Assembly (NCBI RefSeq): GCF_041008525.1 | Contig: NZ_JBFLUG010000004.1 | Span: 1 to 64,000 of the forward strand | DNA: 64,000 nt | Reading direction: 5' to 3' | Origin: Parafrankia sp041008525 | GTDB taxonomy: Bacteria; Actinomycetota; Actinomycetes; Frankiales; Frankiaceae | Part shown: positions 43,189-52,414 of the stretch, piece by piece | How the letters are laid out: each line of letters opens with the position of its first letter | Position numbering within the stretch: the first letter of the stretch is position 1 | Notes under the pieces: generated by a model | Databases searched by the model: none | The model's input: only the letters and a program-made list of their open reading frames with translations | Told to the model about the DNA's origin: nothing | Made by a program: the position numbers and the translations under genes

Positions 43189-44496
43189 TCAGGTGAGCAG
43201 TAGCTTCTTCTGGACCTTGCCCATCGGGTTGCGCGGCAGGGACGTCGCGAAGCGGATCTCCCGCGGGCGCTTGTGTGGCGCCAGCGTCGACGCGACGTGA
43301 TCGATCAGGTCAGCGGCCTCGACAGTGTCACGGGTGACGACGACCGCCACGATCCGCTGGCCCAGGTCGTCGTCGGGAACGCCGATGACTGCGGCCTCGG
43401 CGACCGCGGGATGGGCGAGAAGTGCGTTCTCGATCTCCCCGGCGCCGATCTTGTAACCGCCCGACTTGATGAGGTCGGTGCTCTGCCGGCCGACGATGCG
43501 CAGCTGCCCGTCCGGTTCGAACACCCCGAGGTCACCGGTGGCGAACCAGCCGTCCGGCGCGAGCGCCGCCGCTGTCGCCACCGGATTGCCCAGGTAGCCG
43601 GTGAACACGTTCGGACCGCGCACCTCCACCGGGCCGAACTCCTCCGCCCCGGTGACGCGGACCTCGACGCCGCGCAGCGGGGCACCGACAACGCCCGGCC
43701 GGCGGTCGCCGTCGGCCCGCGCGGCGGTGTTGATGAGGGTCTCCGTCAGGCCGTAACGTTCCGCGACCCGCTGGCCGGCCTGGGCCACGAACCGGTCGAA
43801 CACCGGGACCGGCAGTGCCGCCGAGCCCGAGACGAGCAGGCGGGCCGACGCGAAAGCCGCCGGCTCCGGCACCCGGGACCACATGGTGGGCACCGCGAAG
43901 TACAGCGTCCCGCCGGGCACCGGCGCGAAGCGTGCCACGTGCCGCAGCGCGGAGCCGATCCGCAGCGGGCCCAGCGTGCCCAGCACGAGCCCGTGCACGT
44001 GGAAGAGCGGCAGGGCGTGCCCGAGCACGTCGTCCGGTGACCAGGCCCAGGCGTCCGCGAGCGCGTCGATGTTCGCGGCGATCGCCCGCCGGGGGATGAC
44101 CGCGCCCTTCGGCGGCCCGGTCGTCCCCGAGGTGTAGATGACAAGCGCGGGCGCTTCGGCGCCAGCCCCGCCAGCCCCGGCCGCCCCGGGGGGCAGCGCT
44201 GAGCGGGCGGTCAGGTCGACCTCGTCGAGGACCAGGTCGGGTGCGCTGTCCTTCAGGACGTAGGCCCGCTCCGTCTCGCCCGCCTGCGGATTGATCGTGA
44301 CCACGGTGACGCCGGCCTCCACCGCGCCCGCGATGGCGACGACCGTCTCCAGGGTGGGGGTGGCGACCACGGCCACCCGGCGCACGCCCCGCAGCCGCGC
44401 GGCGACGGCGCCGACGGCACCCGCAAGATCGTCTCCCTCCAGAGCGACGTCCGACACCTGGACCCTGGCCTTGCCTCGGCGCAACGCAGTCAGCAC
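43189..44496 (-). CDS. matB: Malonyl-CoA synthetase (MatB-like), AMP-forming
   Basis: A 435-residue adenylate-forming enzyme. From memory it aligns closely with Streptomyces coelicolor MatB: VAVVATPTLETVVAI, YTSGTTGPPKGAVIPRRA (residues 121-138), PLFHVHGLVLG, LLVSGSAALPV, RYGLTETLINT, DLIKSGGYKIGAGEIENALL, APHKRPR. It would make malonyl- or methylmalonyl-CoA from the diacid, ATP and CoA. The N-terminus is ~40 residues shorter than MatB. GTG start without a clear ribosome binding site. Forms an operon with the F420 oxidoreductase. Confidence 0.85.
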   Translation of the reverse strand: MLTALRRGKARVQVSDVALEGDDLAGAVGAVAARLRGVRRVAVVATPTLETVVAIAGAVEAGVTVVTINPQAGETERAYVLKDSAPDLVLDEVDLTARSALPPGAAGAGGAGAEAPALVIYTSGTTGPPKGAVIPRRAIAANIDALADAWAWSPDDVLGHALPLFHVHGLVLGTLGPLRIGSALRHVARFAPVPGGTLYFAVPTMWSRVPEPAAFASARLLVSGSAALPVPVFDRFVAQAGQRVAERYGLTETLINTAARADGDRRPGVVGAPLRGVEVRVTGAEEFGPVEVRGPNVFTGYLGNPVATAAALAPDGWFATGDLGVFEPDGQLRIVGRQSTDLIKSGGYKIGAGEIENALLAHPAVAEAAVIGVPDDDLGQRIVAVVVTRDTVEAADLIDHVASTLAPHKRPREIRFATSLPRNPMGKVQKKLLLT

Positions 44497-44539
44497 CCGC
44501 CCATTCTCCGGCCCCGGCGCGCCTCAGGTCGACGGAACC

Positions 44540-44592
44540 GGCAGGGCCGGGAGGAACTGGCAGGGCCGGGAGGAACTGGCAGGGCCGGGAGC
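44540..44592. repeat. 19-bp intergenic tandem repeat, 2.8 copies
   Basis: GGCAGGGCCGGGAGGAACT at 44540-44558 and 44559-44577, then a partial third copy. It lies between the divergent starts of the two acyl-CoA synthetase genes, so it could alter spacing of control elements. Confidence 0.9.
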
Positions 44593-44721
44593 AGGACCGC
44601 GGCCCGGGGGTCCGGCAACGGCCGGACAACGCCGCCTCCACTGGCCTAACCTGCCCTGGTGTCCCGTCATCCGCACGCGACCGGCCCTTCCCGCTAGAGA
44701 CGACCGACGGAGAGGGAACGA

Positions 44722-46278
44722 ATGTATCCGGGGGTACACGCCGAGCGCTTTCCTGACAAGGCTGCCGTGGTCGTGGCGGAAACGGGGGAGCGGCTGACCT
44801 ACCGCGAACTCGAGGACCGTTCCGCGCGGCTGGCCCGGTATCTGTACGACGCCGGTTTCCGCCGCGGCGACCACATCGCCCTGCTGACCGACAACTCCCC
44901 GCGCGCGTTCGAGGTGTACTGGGCCGCGATGCGCTCCGGGCTTTACCTGACCGCCGTCAACAGTCATCTCTCGGCGGCCGAGGCCAGCTACATCGTGAAC
45001 GACTGCGACGCGGGTGCCCTGGTCGTCTCGGGCGTGCTGCGTGACATCGCCGAGAAGGTCGTTCCGGACACGCCCGCGGTGCGGGTCCGGCTGGTGTTCG
45101 GCGGGGCGGCCGAGAACCATGACGACTACGATGCCGCGCTCCGCTCCGTCTCGCCGGAGCCGCTTCCGGTGCAGCCCCGCGGGGCGGACATGCTGTATTC
45201 CTCCGGCACGACCGGCCGGCCGAAGGGAATCCGCAAGGCACTGCCGGAGCGGGAGGTCCACGAGCCCGGTGACCTGTACGTCGGGCTGCTCACGCCGATG
45301 TACGGATTCGATGCCGACACCGTCTACCTCTCGCCCGCGCCGATCTATCATGCGGCGCCGCTGCGGTACACCGGCGTCGTCCTCGCCCTGGGCGGCACGG
45401 TCGTCCTGATGCGCCGTTTCGACGCGCGGGCGGCGCTGGCCGCGATCGCGCGGTACCGGGTGACACACAGCCAGTGGGTGCCGACCATGTTCGTGCGCAT
45501 GCTGAAACTGCCGGCCGCGGACCGGGAACTGCACGACCTGTCGAGTCACCGGGTGGCCATCCACGCGGCCGCGCCGTGCCCCGTCGAGGTGAAGCAGGCG
45601 ATGATCGACTGGTGGGGGCCGATTCTCTACGAGTACTACGCCGCCACCGAGGCCATCGGGACCACGTTCATCACCAGTCCGGAATGGCTGCGCCGGCCCG
45701 GATCCGTCGGCCGGGCCAGGCTGGGCATTCTGCACATCTGCGGGGATGACGGAGCCCCGGTGCCGACGGGCGAGACCGGGACCGTCTACTTCGAGCGGGA
45801 CGACCCGCTGTTCGAGTACCACAACGACCCGGAGAAGACGGCCGGGTCCCGGCACCCGGACCACCCGACCTGGATCACGGTCGGCGATGTGGGGCACACC
45901 GACGCCGACGGCTATCTCTATCTCACCGACCGCAAGGTGTTCATCATCATCTCCGGCGGGGTGAACATCTATCCGCAGGAGATCGAGAACAGCCTGGTGC
46001 TGCATCCGAAGGTGTTCGACGTCGCCGTGGTCGGGATGCCGGACGAGGAGATGGGCGAGTCGGTGCTGGCGCTGGTGCAGCCGGCGCCCGGTGTGCCACC
46101 CGGGCCCGCGCTCGCCGCCGAGCTGGCGGAGTTCCTGCGCGGGCGGATCGCGTCCTACAAGATCCCGCGCAGGTTCGACTTCGTGGCCGATCTACCCAGG
46201 ACCCCGACCGGCAAGATGGCGAAGAAGGCGCTGCAGTCCTCGCGGATCGCCACCCCGCCGGGGGAGGGCGGCGGCTGA
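44722..46278 (+). CDS. Acyl-CoA synthetase (AMP-dependent, FadD-like)
   Basis: A 518-residue adenylate-forming ligase: LYSSGTTGRPKG P-loop, YYAATEAIG, YLTDRKVFIIISGGVNIYPQEIE hinge and a C-terminal PTGKMAKK with the acylation Lys. It activates a carboxylic acid, probably medium/long-chain or steroid-side-chain, as in actinobacterial FadD4-like enzymes. GGAGAGGGA precedes the ATG. Divergent from the MatB-like operon. Confidence 0.93.
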   Translation: MYPGVHAERFPDKAAVVVAETGERLTYRELEDRSARLARYLYDAGFRRGDHIALLTDNSPRAFEVYWAAMRSGLYLTAVNSHLSAAEASYIVNDCDAGALVVSGVLRDIAEKVVPDTPAVRVRLVFGGAAENHDDYDAALRSVSPEPLPVQPRGADMLYSSGTTGRPKGIRKALPEREVHEPGDLYVGLLTPMYGFDADTVYLSPAPIYHAAPLRYTGVVLALGGTVVLMRRFDARAALAAIARYRVTHSQWVPTMFVRMLKLPAADRELHDLSSHRVAIHAAAPCPVEVKQAMIDWWGPILYEYYAATEAIGTTFITSPEWLRRPGSVGRARLGILHICGDDGAPVPTGETGTVYFERDDPLFEYHNDPEKTAGSRHPDHPTWITVGDVGHTDADGYLYLTDRKVFIIISGGVNIYPQEIENSLVLHPKVFDVAVVGMPDEEMGESVLALVQPAPGVPPGPALAAELAEFLRGRIASYKIPRRFDFVADLPRTPTGKMAKKALQSSRIATPPGEGGG

Positions 46279-46356
46279 CCGTCCCCTTGGTGTGCCAGGT
46301 ACGCCACCTCGGCGTGCACCGCTCGTTCCGGCCCGGACTCCGAACGTAGCGTCGAA

Positions 46357-46375
46357 CCGTACGAGACCCGTACGG
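46357..46375. promoter_or_regulatory. Perfect inverted repeat upstream of sqr
   Basis: CCGTACG-AGACC-CGTACGG. A TAGCGT -10-like element at 46347-46352 would place the transcription start inside the repeat, as expected for a repressor operator, 40-60 nt before the TTG start. Confidence 0.5.
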
Positions 46376-46413
46376 GGAGATGACTCGGTACCCGCAGGAT
46401 CGGGAGGTCCACG

Positions 46414-47619
46414 TTGAGTGGCATCGCAGCCAGGCACCGAGTGCTGATCATTGGGGGCGGCACGGCCGGGGTGAGCGTCGCGGCCCGGTTGCGTCGCGCC
46501 GGGCTGGCGGACGTGGCGCTGGTCGAACCGTCCAGCACGCACTACTACCAGCCCCTGTGGACGCTGGTCGGCGGTGGCCGGGCGCCGGTGGAGCGCACCG
46601 CACGGCCTGAGCAGGACGTGCTGCCCCGTGGCGTCCGCTGGTACCCCGAGGGGGCGGTCGAGATCGACCCGGACGCCCGGATCGTCCGGCTTGCCAGCGG
46701 CGTGCGGTTGGCGTACCAGACGCTGGTCGTGGCGCCCGGGTTGCAGCTGTGCTGGGATGCCGTCCCCGGTCTGGAACAGACCCTCGGCCGCGAGGGGGTG
46801 TCCAGCAACTACAGCTACGAGTTCGCCCCGGCGACCTGGAACTTCATCCGCAACCTGCGGTCGGGCACCGCCGTGTTCACGATGCCGTCGACGCCGGTGA
46901 AGTGCGGCGGTGCACCTCTGAAGATCGCCTTCCTGGCCGCTGACTACTGGCGCCGCACCGGGGTGGCCCGCGACATCCGGGTCGTGCTCGCCTTCGGCGC
47001 CTCCGCGCTGTTCCGGGTCGCCGAGTACCTGCCGGCGCTCGAGGCGGCGGTCGATCGGTACGGCCTGGAGCTGCGGCTGTCCACCGAGCTCACCGAGATC
47101 CGCCCCGGGCGGCGGCAGGCCGTCCTGCGTGATCTCGCCACCGGTGGCACCGCCGACCTGGACTATGACCTCATGCATGTCACCCCGCCGCAGCGGGCTC
47201 CGGACTGGATCCGGACCGGTCCGCTGGCGGGCCCCGACGATCCCGGCGGGTACGTCACCGTCGACCCGCACACCCTGCGCCACACCCGGTATCCGGACGT
47301 CTTCGCGCTCGGCGACGTGGCGAACCTGCCGACCTCCAAGACCGGGGCCGCGATCCGCAAGCAGGCGCCGGTGGTCGCCGCGAACCTGCAGGCCGTCCTC
47401 GCGGGGCAGGAGCCGGCGGCCCGCTACGACGGCTACACGTCCTGCCCGATCGTCACCGCCCGAGACCGGATGGTGCTCGCCGAGTTCGACTACTCGATGC
47501 GGCCGGCCCCGACCCTCCCCCTGATCGACACCACCCGGGCCCGGCGGGACATGTACCTGCTGAAGCGCTACGGGTTGCCCGCGCTCTACTGGAACCTGAT
47601 GCTGCGCGGCCTGGCCTGA
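46414..47619 (+). CDS. sqr: Sulfide:quinone oxidoreductase, SQOR (mitochondrial) type
   Basis: A 401-residue FAD enzyme. Dinucleotide motif VLIIGGGTAGV at the N-terminus; redox cysteines C164 in TPVKCGGAPLK and C344 in YTSCPIVT match the two essential Cys of the human SQOR group. It oxidises sulfide to persulfide and passes electrons to quinone at the membrane face. The TTG at 46414 is supported by GGGAGG 6 nt upstream. It shares an operon with the MFS gene 16 nt downstream. Confidence 0.92.
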   Translation: MSGIAARHRVLIIGGGTAGVSVAARLRRAGLADVALVEPSSTHYYQPLWTLVGGGRAPVERTARPEQDVLPRGVRWYPEGAVEIDPDARIVRLASGVRLAYQTLVVAPGLQLCWDAVPGLEQTLGREGVSSNYSYEFAPATWNFIRNLRSGTAVFTMPSTPVKCGGAPLKIAFLAADYWRRTGVARDIRVVLAFGASALFRVAEYLPALEAAVDRYGLELRLSTELTEIRPGRRQAVLRDLATGGTADLDYDLMHVTPPQRAPDWIRTGPLAGPDDPGGYVTVDPHTLRHTRYPDVFALGDVANLPTSKTGAAIRKQAPVVAANLQAVLAGQEPAARYDGYTSCPIVTARDRMVLAEFDYSMRPAPTLPLIDTTRARRDMYLLKRYGLPALYWNLMLRGLA

Positions 47620-47635
47620 GACAGGAGAACCCGCC

Positions 47636-49063
47636 TTGGCGCGGTCAGTGACGGACGAGGCCGTTCCACCCGCGGTGGACGCCGAGGCGCTACGCGAGCT
47701 GTCCCGGGCCCGGGCCGCGACGATGGTGTGCTTCTTCGTCCTGGCACTGCTGTTCGCGTCCTGGGCCCCGCGGATCCCCCAGGTGAAGGAGGAGCTGGGT
47801 CTCTCCGACGGCGAGCTGGGCCTCGCCCTGCTCGGCGGCCCTGCCGGTGCACTCGCCACCATCTCGATCGCCGGGTTCCTGGTCGGTCGGCTCGGCAGCC
47901 GCGCCATGGTCAGGGTGACGCTCGTCGGCTACGCCGCGGCGGCCCTCGGGCTGGTCGTGGTGTCCGGCGTGCCGTCGCTGTTCGCGGTGCTCGCGCTCTG
48001 GAGCGCGCTGGCCTGCGCGCTGGACGTCGCGAGCAACGCCCAGGCTGCCATCGTCGAGGACCGGTTCGGCCGCCGGATCATGATGACGGTGCACGCGGCC
48101 TGGACGGGTGGCGCCCTCGCGGGCGCGGTGCTGGGGGCCGGGGCCGCGGCCCTCGACCTCTCCCTGGGTCTGCAGTTCCTGGTGCTGGGAGCCGCCGCGA
48201 CCGCCGGTGCGCTGCCTGTCACCGGCTGGATGCTCGGCGGTGATCGGCCGACCCGGCCGATCCGGCCGGCGAGCGTGGCCCTTCCCGCTGACCCGGCCCT
48301 TCCCGCTGACCCGGCTCTTCCAGGTACCCACGCCCTTCCGGTCGACCCTGCTCCTCCGGCTGACGCGGCCCGCGCACCGGGGCCGGCGGGCCGGCCCCGG
48401 GCTTCGCCGCGCCGGCTCCGGCGCGGACGGAGCCGGAGGCGCCTGCCCTCGTTGCGCTGGGCGGTGCCGCTTCTCCCGCTGACGATGATCACCTTTGCGA
48501 GCTACCTGGGCGAGGGCATCGCGGCCGACTGGAGCGCGGTGTACCTGACCGACGTCACCGGCGCGTCGCCGGGTCTGGCCGGCGTGGGTCTGGTGGCCTA
48601 CATGACGTGCATGCTCGGCGTGCGGCTGATGGGGGACCGCCTGGTGGAGACCCACGGTGTGCGGCGCACGATCCGCCCGCTCGCGTTCGCCTCCGCGGTC
48701 GTGTTCGCCCTCGCCCTCGCCGCCGCCGACACGCCGTCGGGCACCGTGCTGGGGATCGCCGGTTTCGCCGTGCTCGGCGCCGGGCTGGCCTGCGTCGTGC
48801 CGGCGGCGTTCTCCGCCGCGGGCCAGCGGGCGGTGCGCGCCGGCGCGCCCGCCGGGCCGGCGATCGCGCTGGTCAGCTCGGTCGGCTACGCCGGCTGGCT
48901 GGCCGGGCCACCGCTGATCGGCGGCCTGGCCGAACTGGTCGGCCTGCACACCACCATGTGGACGGTGGTCGGCCTGGCCTGCGCGATCGCCGCGCTCACC
49001 GGCGTTCTCGCCGGCTTCGCGCCGATCGGGTCAGGTCCGGATCCCCCAGACCCGCCTGCCTGA
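47636..49063 (+). CDS. MFS transporter (YbjJ-like)
   Basis: A 475-residue transporter with ~12 membrane helices; the first begins FFVLALLFASWAPRIPQVKEELGLSDGELG, typical of YbjJ-like MFS members. The central cytoplasmic loop (~residues 205-270) is unusually long, Pro/Ala/Arg-rich, and contains an 18-bp duplication. TTG start with AGGAGA upstream. Directly downstream of sqr; it may export sulfur compounds, but the substrate is not readable. Confidence 0.88.
   Translation: MARSVTDEAVPPAVDAEALRELSRARAATMVCFFVLALLFASWAPRIPQVKEELGLSDGELGLALLGGPAGALATISIAGFLVGRLGSRAMVRVTLVGYAAAALGLVVVSGVPSLFAVLALWSALACALDVASNAQAAIVEDRFGRRIMMTVHAAWTGGALAGAVLGAGAAALDLSLGLQFLVLGAAATAGALPVTGWMLGGDRPTRPIRPASVALPADPALPADPALPGTHALPVDPAPPADAARAPGPAGRPRASPRRLRRGRSRRRLPSLRWAVPLLPLTMITFASYLGEGIAADWSAVYLTDVTGASPGLAGVGLVAYMTCMLGVRLMGDRLVETHGVRRTIRPLAFASAVVFALALAAADTPSGTVLGIAGFAVLGAGLACVVPAAFSAAGQRAVRAGAPAGPAIALVSSVGYAGWLAGPPLIGGLAELVGLHTTMWTVVGLACAIAALTGVLAGFAPIGSGPDPPDPPA
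48279..48314 (+). repeat. 18-bp tandem duplication in the MFS central loop
   Basis: Two exact 18-bp units (and a diverged third) encode PLPADPA-type repeats in the loop between the two six-helix halves. Confidence 0.85.
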
Positions 49064-49185
49064 CCGGGCCGGCCGTCGGGTCACCGGGCCTGCGACGCCG
49101 GCGTCGGCTGTCCTCTCCGGTCGTCAAGATAGTCATCGGTGTTGACGTGCGCCCCTTCGCAAAAATGATCTTTGGGGGCCGGTCT

Positions 49186-50115
49186 TCACCCGCCCGTGCG
49201 GCCCGGGGCCCGGGCCGCACGGGCAAGCTGGCGGCCGAGGAAGGCGAGCTGGGCCGGGATCGCCGCGCTCCAGTAGGCAGGGGTGTGGCCGCCGGGGCCG
49301 AAGTTCCGCTCCTGCGCCTGCAGGGCGTCCGCCGCCTCGCGGGAGACGCTGGAGAACGGGTCCGCATCGCCGCAGTCGATGCGGTAGGCGACGCCCGGCA
49401 CCGGCGGCGTCCCCAGGATCGCGTGCTCGGTGAAGTCGGCGGAGGAGTCGAAGGCGCCGGGTGCGCTGGCCCGGTAGGAGTGCCACATCGCGGGGCTGCT
49501 CGCGGCGACGGCCACCACCAGACCGGGATGGCGGCGCGCGAGGAGGAGCGCGCCGTAGCCGCCCATCGACCAGCCCGCTGCCGCGATCCGGTCGGTGCGC
49601 AGCCCCTGCGCGGCGAGCCGGGGGAGTACCTCGCCAATGATCATGACCTCGGGGTTGTCCCCCGAGGCACGGCGGTGCCAGTAGGTCTCCCCGCCGTCGA
49701 GGGTGACCAGTGCGAACGGTGCCGTGCCGGTCGCCAGCGCGGCCGTCAGATGCGCGTCGAGCCCCAGCAGGCCGACCGCCCGGTCGGCGTTGTCGCCGCG
49801 CCCGTGCAGCACCAGGCAGACCGGCAGCTCGCCCGCGCCCGCGGGGGTGGGGGCGACCACGACCATGTCGACGGGGCGGCCTCGTGCCGTGCTTGCGAAC
49901 GTCGTCCGCCGCACCGCGACGGGCCCGACGGTGGGCGAGGTCGCCACCTGGCCGGACGGAGGCGGATCACCGGCGGGCGGCGGGGTGCCGCCGCCTGCCG
50001 TGCCGGCACCGCCGGCGGGAGGGGAACCGCTCGGCGGCGGGCTGTCCGTTCCGCATCCCGCGGCGAGACCGCCCGCCGCGGCCGCGATGAGAAGCGCCCG
50101 TCTGCTCGCTGGCAT
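49186..50115 (-). CDS. Exported alpha/beta-hydrolase (esterase), lipoprotein
   Basis: A 309-residue protein. The signal (MPASRRALLIAAAAGGLAAGC) has a lipobox LAAGC and a twin-Arg-like start. A Pro/Gly linker of ~50 residues follows, then an esterase-type fold with the nucleophile Ser in GWSMGGYG and a likely catalytic Asp in DCGDADPF and His in GGHTPAYW. It is related to the esterase D / mycolyltransferase-like group. Single gene, surface-located. Confidence 0.87.
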   Translation of the reverse strand: MPASRRALLIAAAAGGLAAGCGTDSPPPSGSPPAGGAGTAGGGTPPPAGDPPPSGQVATSPTVGPVAVRRTTFASTARGRPVDMVVVAPTPAGAGELPVCLVLHGRGDNADRAVGLLGLDAHLTAALATGTAPFALVTLDGGETYWHRRASGDNPEVMIIGEVLPRLAAQGLRTDRIAAAGWSMGGYGALLLARRHPGLVVAVAASSPAMWHSYRASAPGAFDSSADFTEHAILGTPPVPGVAYRIDCGDADPFSSVSREAADALQAQERNFGPGGHTPAYWSAAIPAQLAFLGRQLARAARAPGRTGG

Positions 50116-50266
50116 GGTACGGATGCTCTCATCGCGGGCAGACCGGCCGCCGCGCCCGGGCCCCGGCGCCCGGCGCCCGGCGCGGGCACCGGGCACCGGG
50201 CACCCGGGGCGGCGCAGCCCCGGCACCCGGATCCTGCGGCCGGTTATCTGGGCAGTGGGAGCGACG

Positions 50267-51010
50267 TCAGATGTACATGCCGCCGTTCACACCGATGATC
50301 TGGCCGGTGACGTAACCACCGGCCTCCGAGCAGAGGTAGGAACAGGCGCCGGCGATGTCCGCCGGTGTTCCCGCCCGGCCGAGCGGGACCATGGCCGCGA
50401 TCACGTCGATGCCGGGGACACCGCCCTCGGCCTCGCCGCGACGGGCCATCGGGGTGTCGACGAGCGTCGGCGGAATCGTGTTCACCGTGATGCCGTGGAC
50501 GGCGAGCTCCCGTGCGAGCGACTTCGTGAGACCGATGACCCCGCCCTTGGAGGCGGCGTAGTGGGCCATGTTCGGCGCGCCGGACTGGGCGCTGGACGAG
50601 GAGATGGTGACGATCCGCCCCCACCTCGCCTCGATCATGCCGGGAACGGCGGCCTGGACGCAGCTGAACGTCCCGGTGAGGTTCACGGCGAGCATGTGGT
50701 CCCACGCCTGCGGGGTCAGGTCGAGGAGCGGGACGAACGACTCGATGCCCGCGCTGGTCACCAGGATCTCGGTCGGCCCGAGCGCGGTGTGCACCTGCTC
50801 GAAGGCGGCCTGCACCGCCTCGCGGTCACCGACGTCCACCGCCACCGCGAGTGTCCTCGCGCCGACGGCGGCGAGACGCTCCGCCGCCGCGCCGGCCGCG
50901 TCACCGTCGCGGTCGAGTAGCGCGACGTGGTACCCGTCGGCGACGAACTGCTCGGCCACGCCGAGGCCGATGCCGGACGCTGCGCCGGTGACGACGGCGA
51001 CCCGGCTCAT
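50267..51010 (-). CDS. Short-chain dehydrogenase/reductase
   Basis: A 247-residue classical SDR (TGAASGIG; NLTGTF; ISSSSAQSG; YAASK; C-terminal GQIIGVNGG). The ATG at 51010 overlaps the P450 stop (ATGA), so the two are translationally coupled. It probably oxidises the alcohol made by the P450. Confidence 0.93.
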   Translation of the reverse strand: MSRVAVVTGAASGIGLGVAEQFVADGYHVALLDRDGDAAGAAAERLAAVGARTLAVAVDVGDREAVQAAFEQVHTALGPTEILVTSAGIESFVPLLDLTPQAWDHMLAVNLTGTFSCVQAAVPGMIEARWGRIVTISSSSAQSGAPNMAHYAASKGGVIGLTKSLARELAVHGITVNTIPPTLVDTPMARRGEAEGGVPGIDVIAAMVPLGRAGTPADIAGACSYLCSEAGGYVTGQIIGVNGGMYI

Positions 51011-52296
51011 CGGCCGCTGCCCTCGACCGGGGTGAACTCCAGGTGCAGCTCGGTGAGACCCCGCAGGAGCCACGTCGGCTCGTAGTTGAAGCGGCGGTCG
51101 CCGGGCGGCCCGTGGTGCTTCTCGGCGAGCTGGATGTCGCGGGTGCGGTCCAGGATGCGCTCGAGGCTGATCCGGCCCTCGACCCGGGCGAGCGGACCAC
51201 CGGGGCAGGAGTGCACCCCGCGCCCGAAGGCGACGTGCTGGCGCAGGTTCTGCCGGTCGATGCGGAACTCCGCCGGGCATTCGAAGTGCCGCGGATCGCG
51301 GTTGGCCGCTCCGTTGAGCAACATCACCGGGGTTCCGGCGGTCACCTCGACACCACCGATCGTGGTCGTCCGCCGAGCGAGCCGGAAGTCCGTCTTGACC
51401 GGGCTCTCGAGCCGGAGCGTCTCCTCGATCAGGTCGGGGATGAGCTCCCGGTGCGCCCGCAGCTCGTCCTGGACCTCCGGGTTCTCGGCGAGGTACTTCA
51501 GGACGCCGCCGAGCAGTCGGGCGGTGGTCTCCTGCCCCGCGGCGAACAGGAACGTGGCGGCCCGGACGACGGCGACGACGTCCGGCGTGCTGCCGTCGGG
51601 GTACACCGCCGACGCCATCTGGGTCAGCACATCGTTGCGCGGGGTCTCGCGCCGGTTCTCGATGTACCGGGTGAACCACTCGTCCAGCCATCCGAGCGCG
51701 TTCATCTCGCCGTCGCCGTCACCGCCGGATCCGATCATGCCCGGGCTGGTGCTGAGACCGAAGCCCTGCCGGAACCGCTCGTGATCGGATTCCGGCACCC
51801 CGAGGATGTCGGCCACCGCGAGCATGGAGAACGGCTGGGCGAAGGCACGGATGAACTCGCAGTGGCCGTCGGCGAGGAACTCGTCCAGCTGCCGGTCCGC
51901 AAGTCCCCAGATGAACGCCTCGTTCTCCTGGAGCCGTTTCGGCGTCAGCATGCGCATCACGAGCGCCCGCTCGTTGGTGTGCATCGGCGGGTCCATCGTG
52001 ACCATGTGCTCGTTCATCGGCAGCTGGTCGCGATAGGTGTCGATGACCTCGCTGACGTCGTCACCCTCCAGCGGTACGGGAAACGCCGCGAACGGGCCCA
52101 CCACCGAGTTGCACGACGAGAACGTCTCCACGTCGCGATACACTTCGGTGACCTCGGCGTAGCCGGATACCGCCACCACTCCGAGATGCGGCAACGGTAG
52201 CACCGGGCACGCCGAACGCAGTGTGTCGAAATAGGGGTACGGGTTCTCGACGAGCGATTCGTCGTTGAAGAAATCGATCGTCTTCCAGTCGGTCAA
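51007..52296 (-). CDS. Cytochrome P450
   Basis: A 429-residue bacterial P450: I-helix AGQETTARL, ExxR in EETLRLE, and heme loop FGRGVHSCPGG with the thiolate Cys. The TTG at 52296 is chosen because GGAGGAG lies exactly 6 nt upstream; a GTG at 52326 has no such site. Redox partners are not adjacent. It forms a two-gene unit with the downstream SDR; a palindrome at 52346-52369 likely controls them. Confidence 0.93.
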   Translation of the reverse strand: MTDWKTIDFFNDESLVENPYPYFDTLRSACPVLPLPHLGVVAVSGYAEVTEVYRDVETFSSCNSVVGPFAAFPVPLEGDDVSEVIDTYRDQLPMNEHMVTMDPPMHTNERALVMRMLTPKRLQENEAFIWGLADRQLDEFLADGHCEFIRAFAQPFSMLAVADILGVPESDHERFRQGFGLSTSPGMIGSGGDGDGEMNALGWLDEWFTRYIENRRETPRNDVLTQMASAVYPDGSTPDVVAVVRAATFLFAAGQETTARLLGGVLKYLAENPEVQDELRAHRELIPDLIEETLRLESPVKTDFRLARRTTTIGGVEVTAGTPVMLLNGAANRDPRHFECPAEFRIDRQNLRQHVAFGRGVHSCPGGPLARVEGRISLERILDRTRDIQLAEKHHGPPGDRRFNYEPTWLLRGLTELHLEFTPVEGSGR

Positions 52297-52345
52297 CCCG
52301 CTCTCCTCCGGGGCAGTCGAATGCACGGCAGAGAACTTTTAGGCG

Positions 52346-52369
52346 GGTGCCCAAACCGTGTTGGGCACC
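52346..52369. promoter_or_regulatory. 9-bp perfect inverted repeat upstream of the P450
   Basis: GGTGCCCAA-ACCGTG-TTGGGCACC, about 50 nt before the P450 start codon. Strong operator candidate for a dimeric repressor. It differs from the palindrome next to the MarR gene, so a different regulator is likely. Confidence 0.6.
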
Positions 52370-52414
52370 TGTCTAGCACATCTCCGACATCGCGGGCAAC
52401 CATGATTCCCGGGT

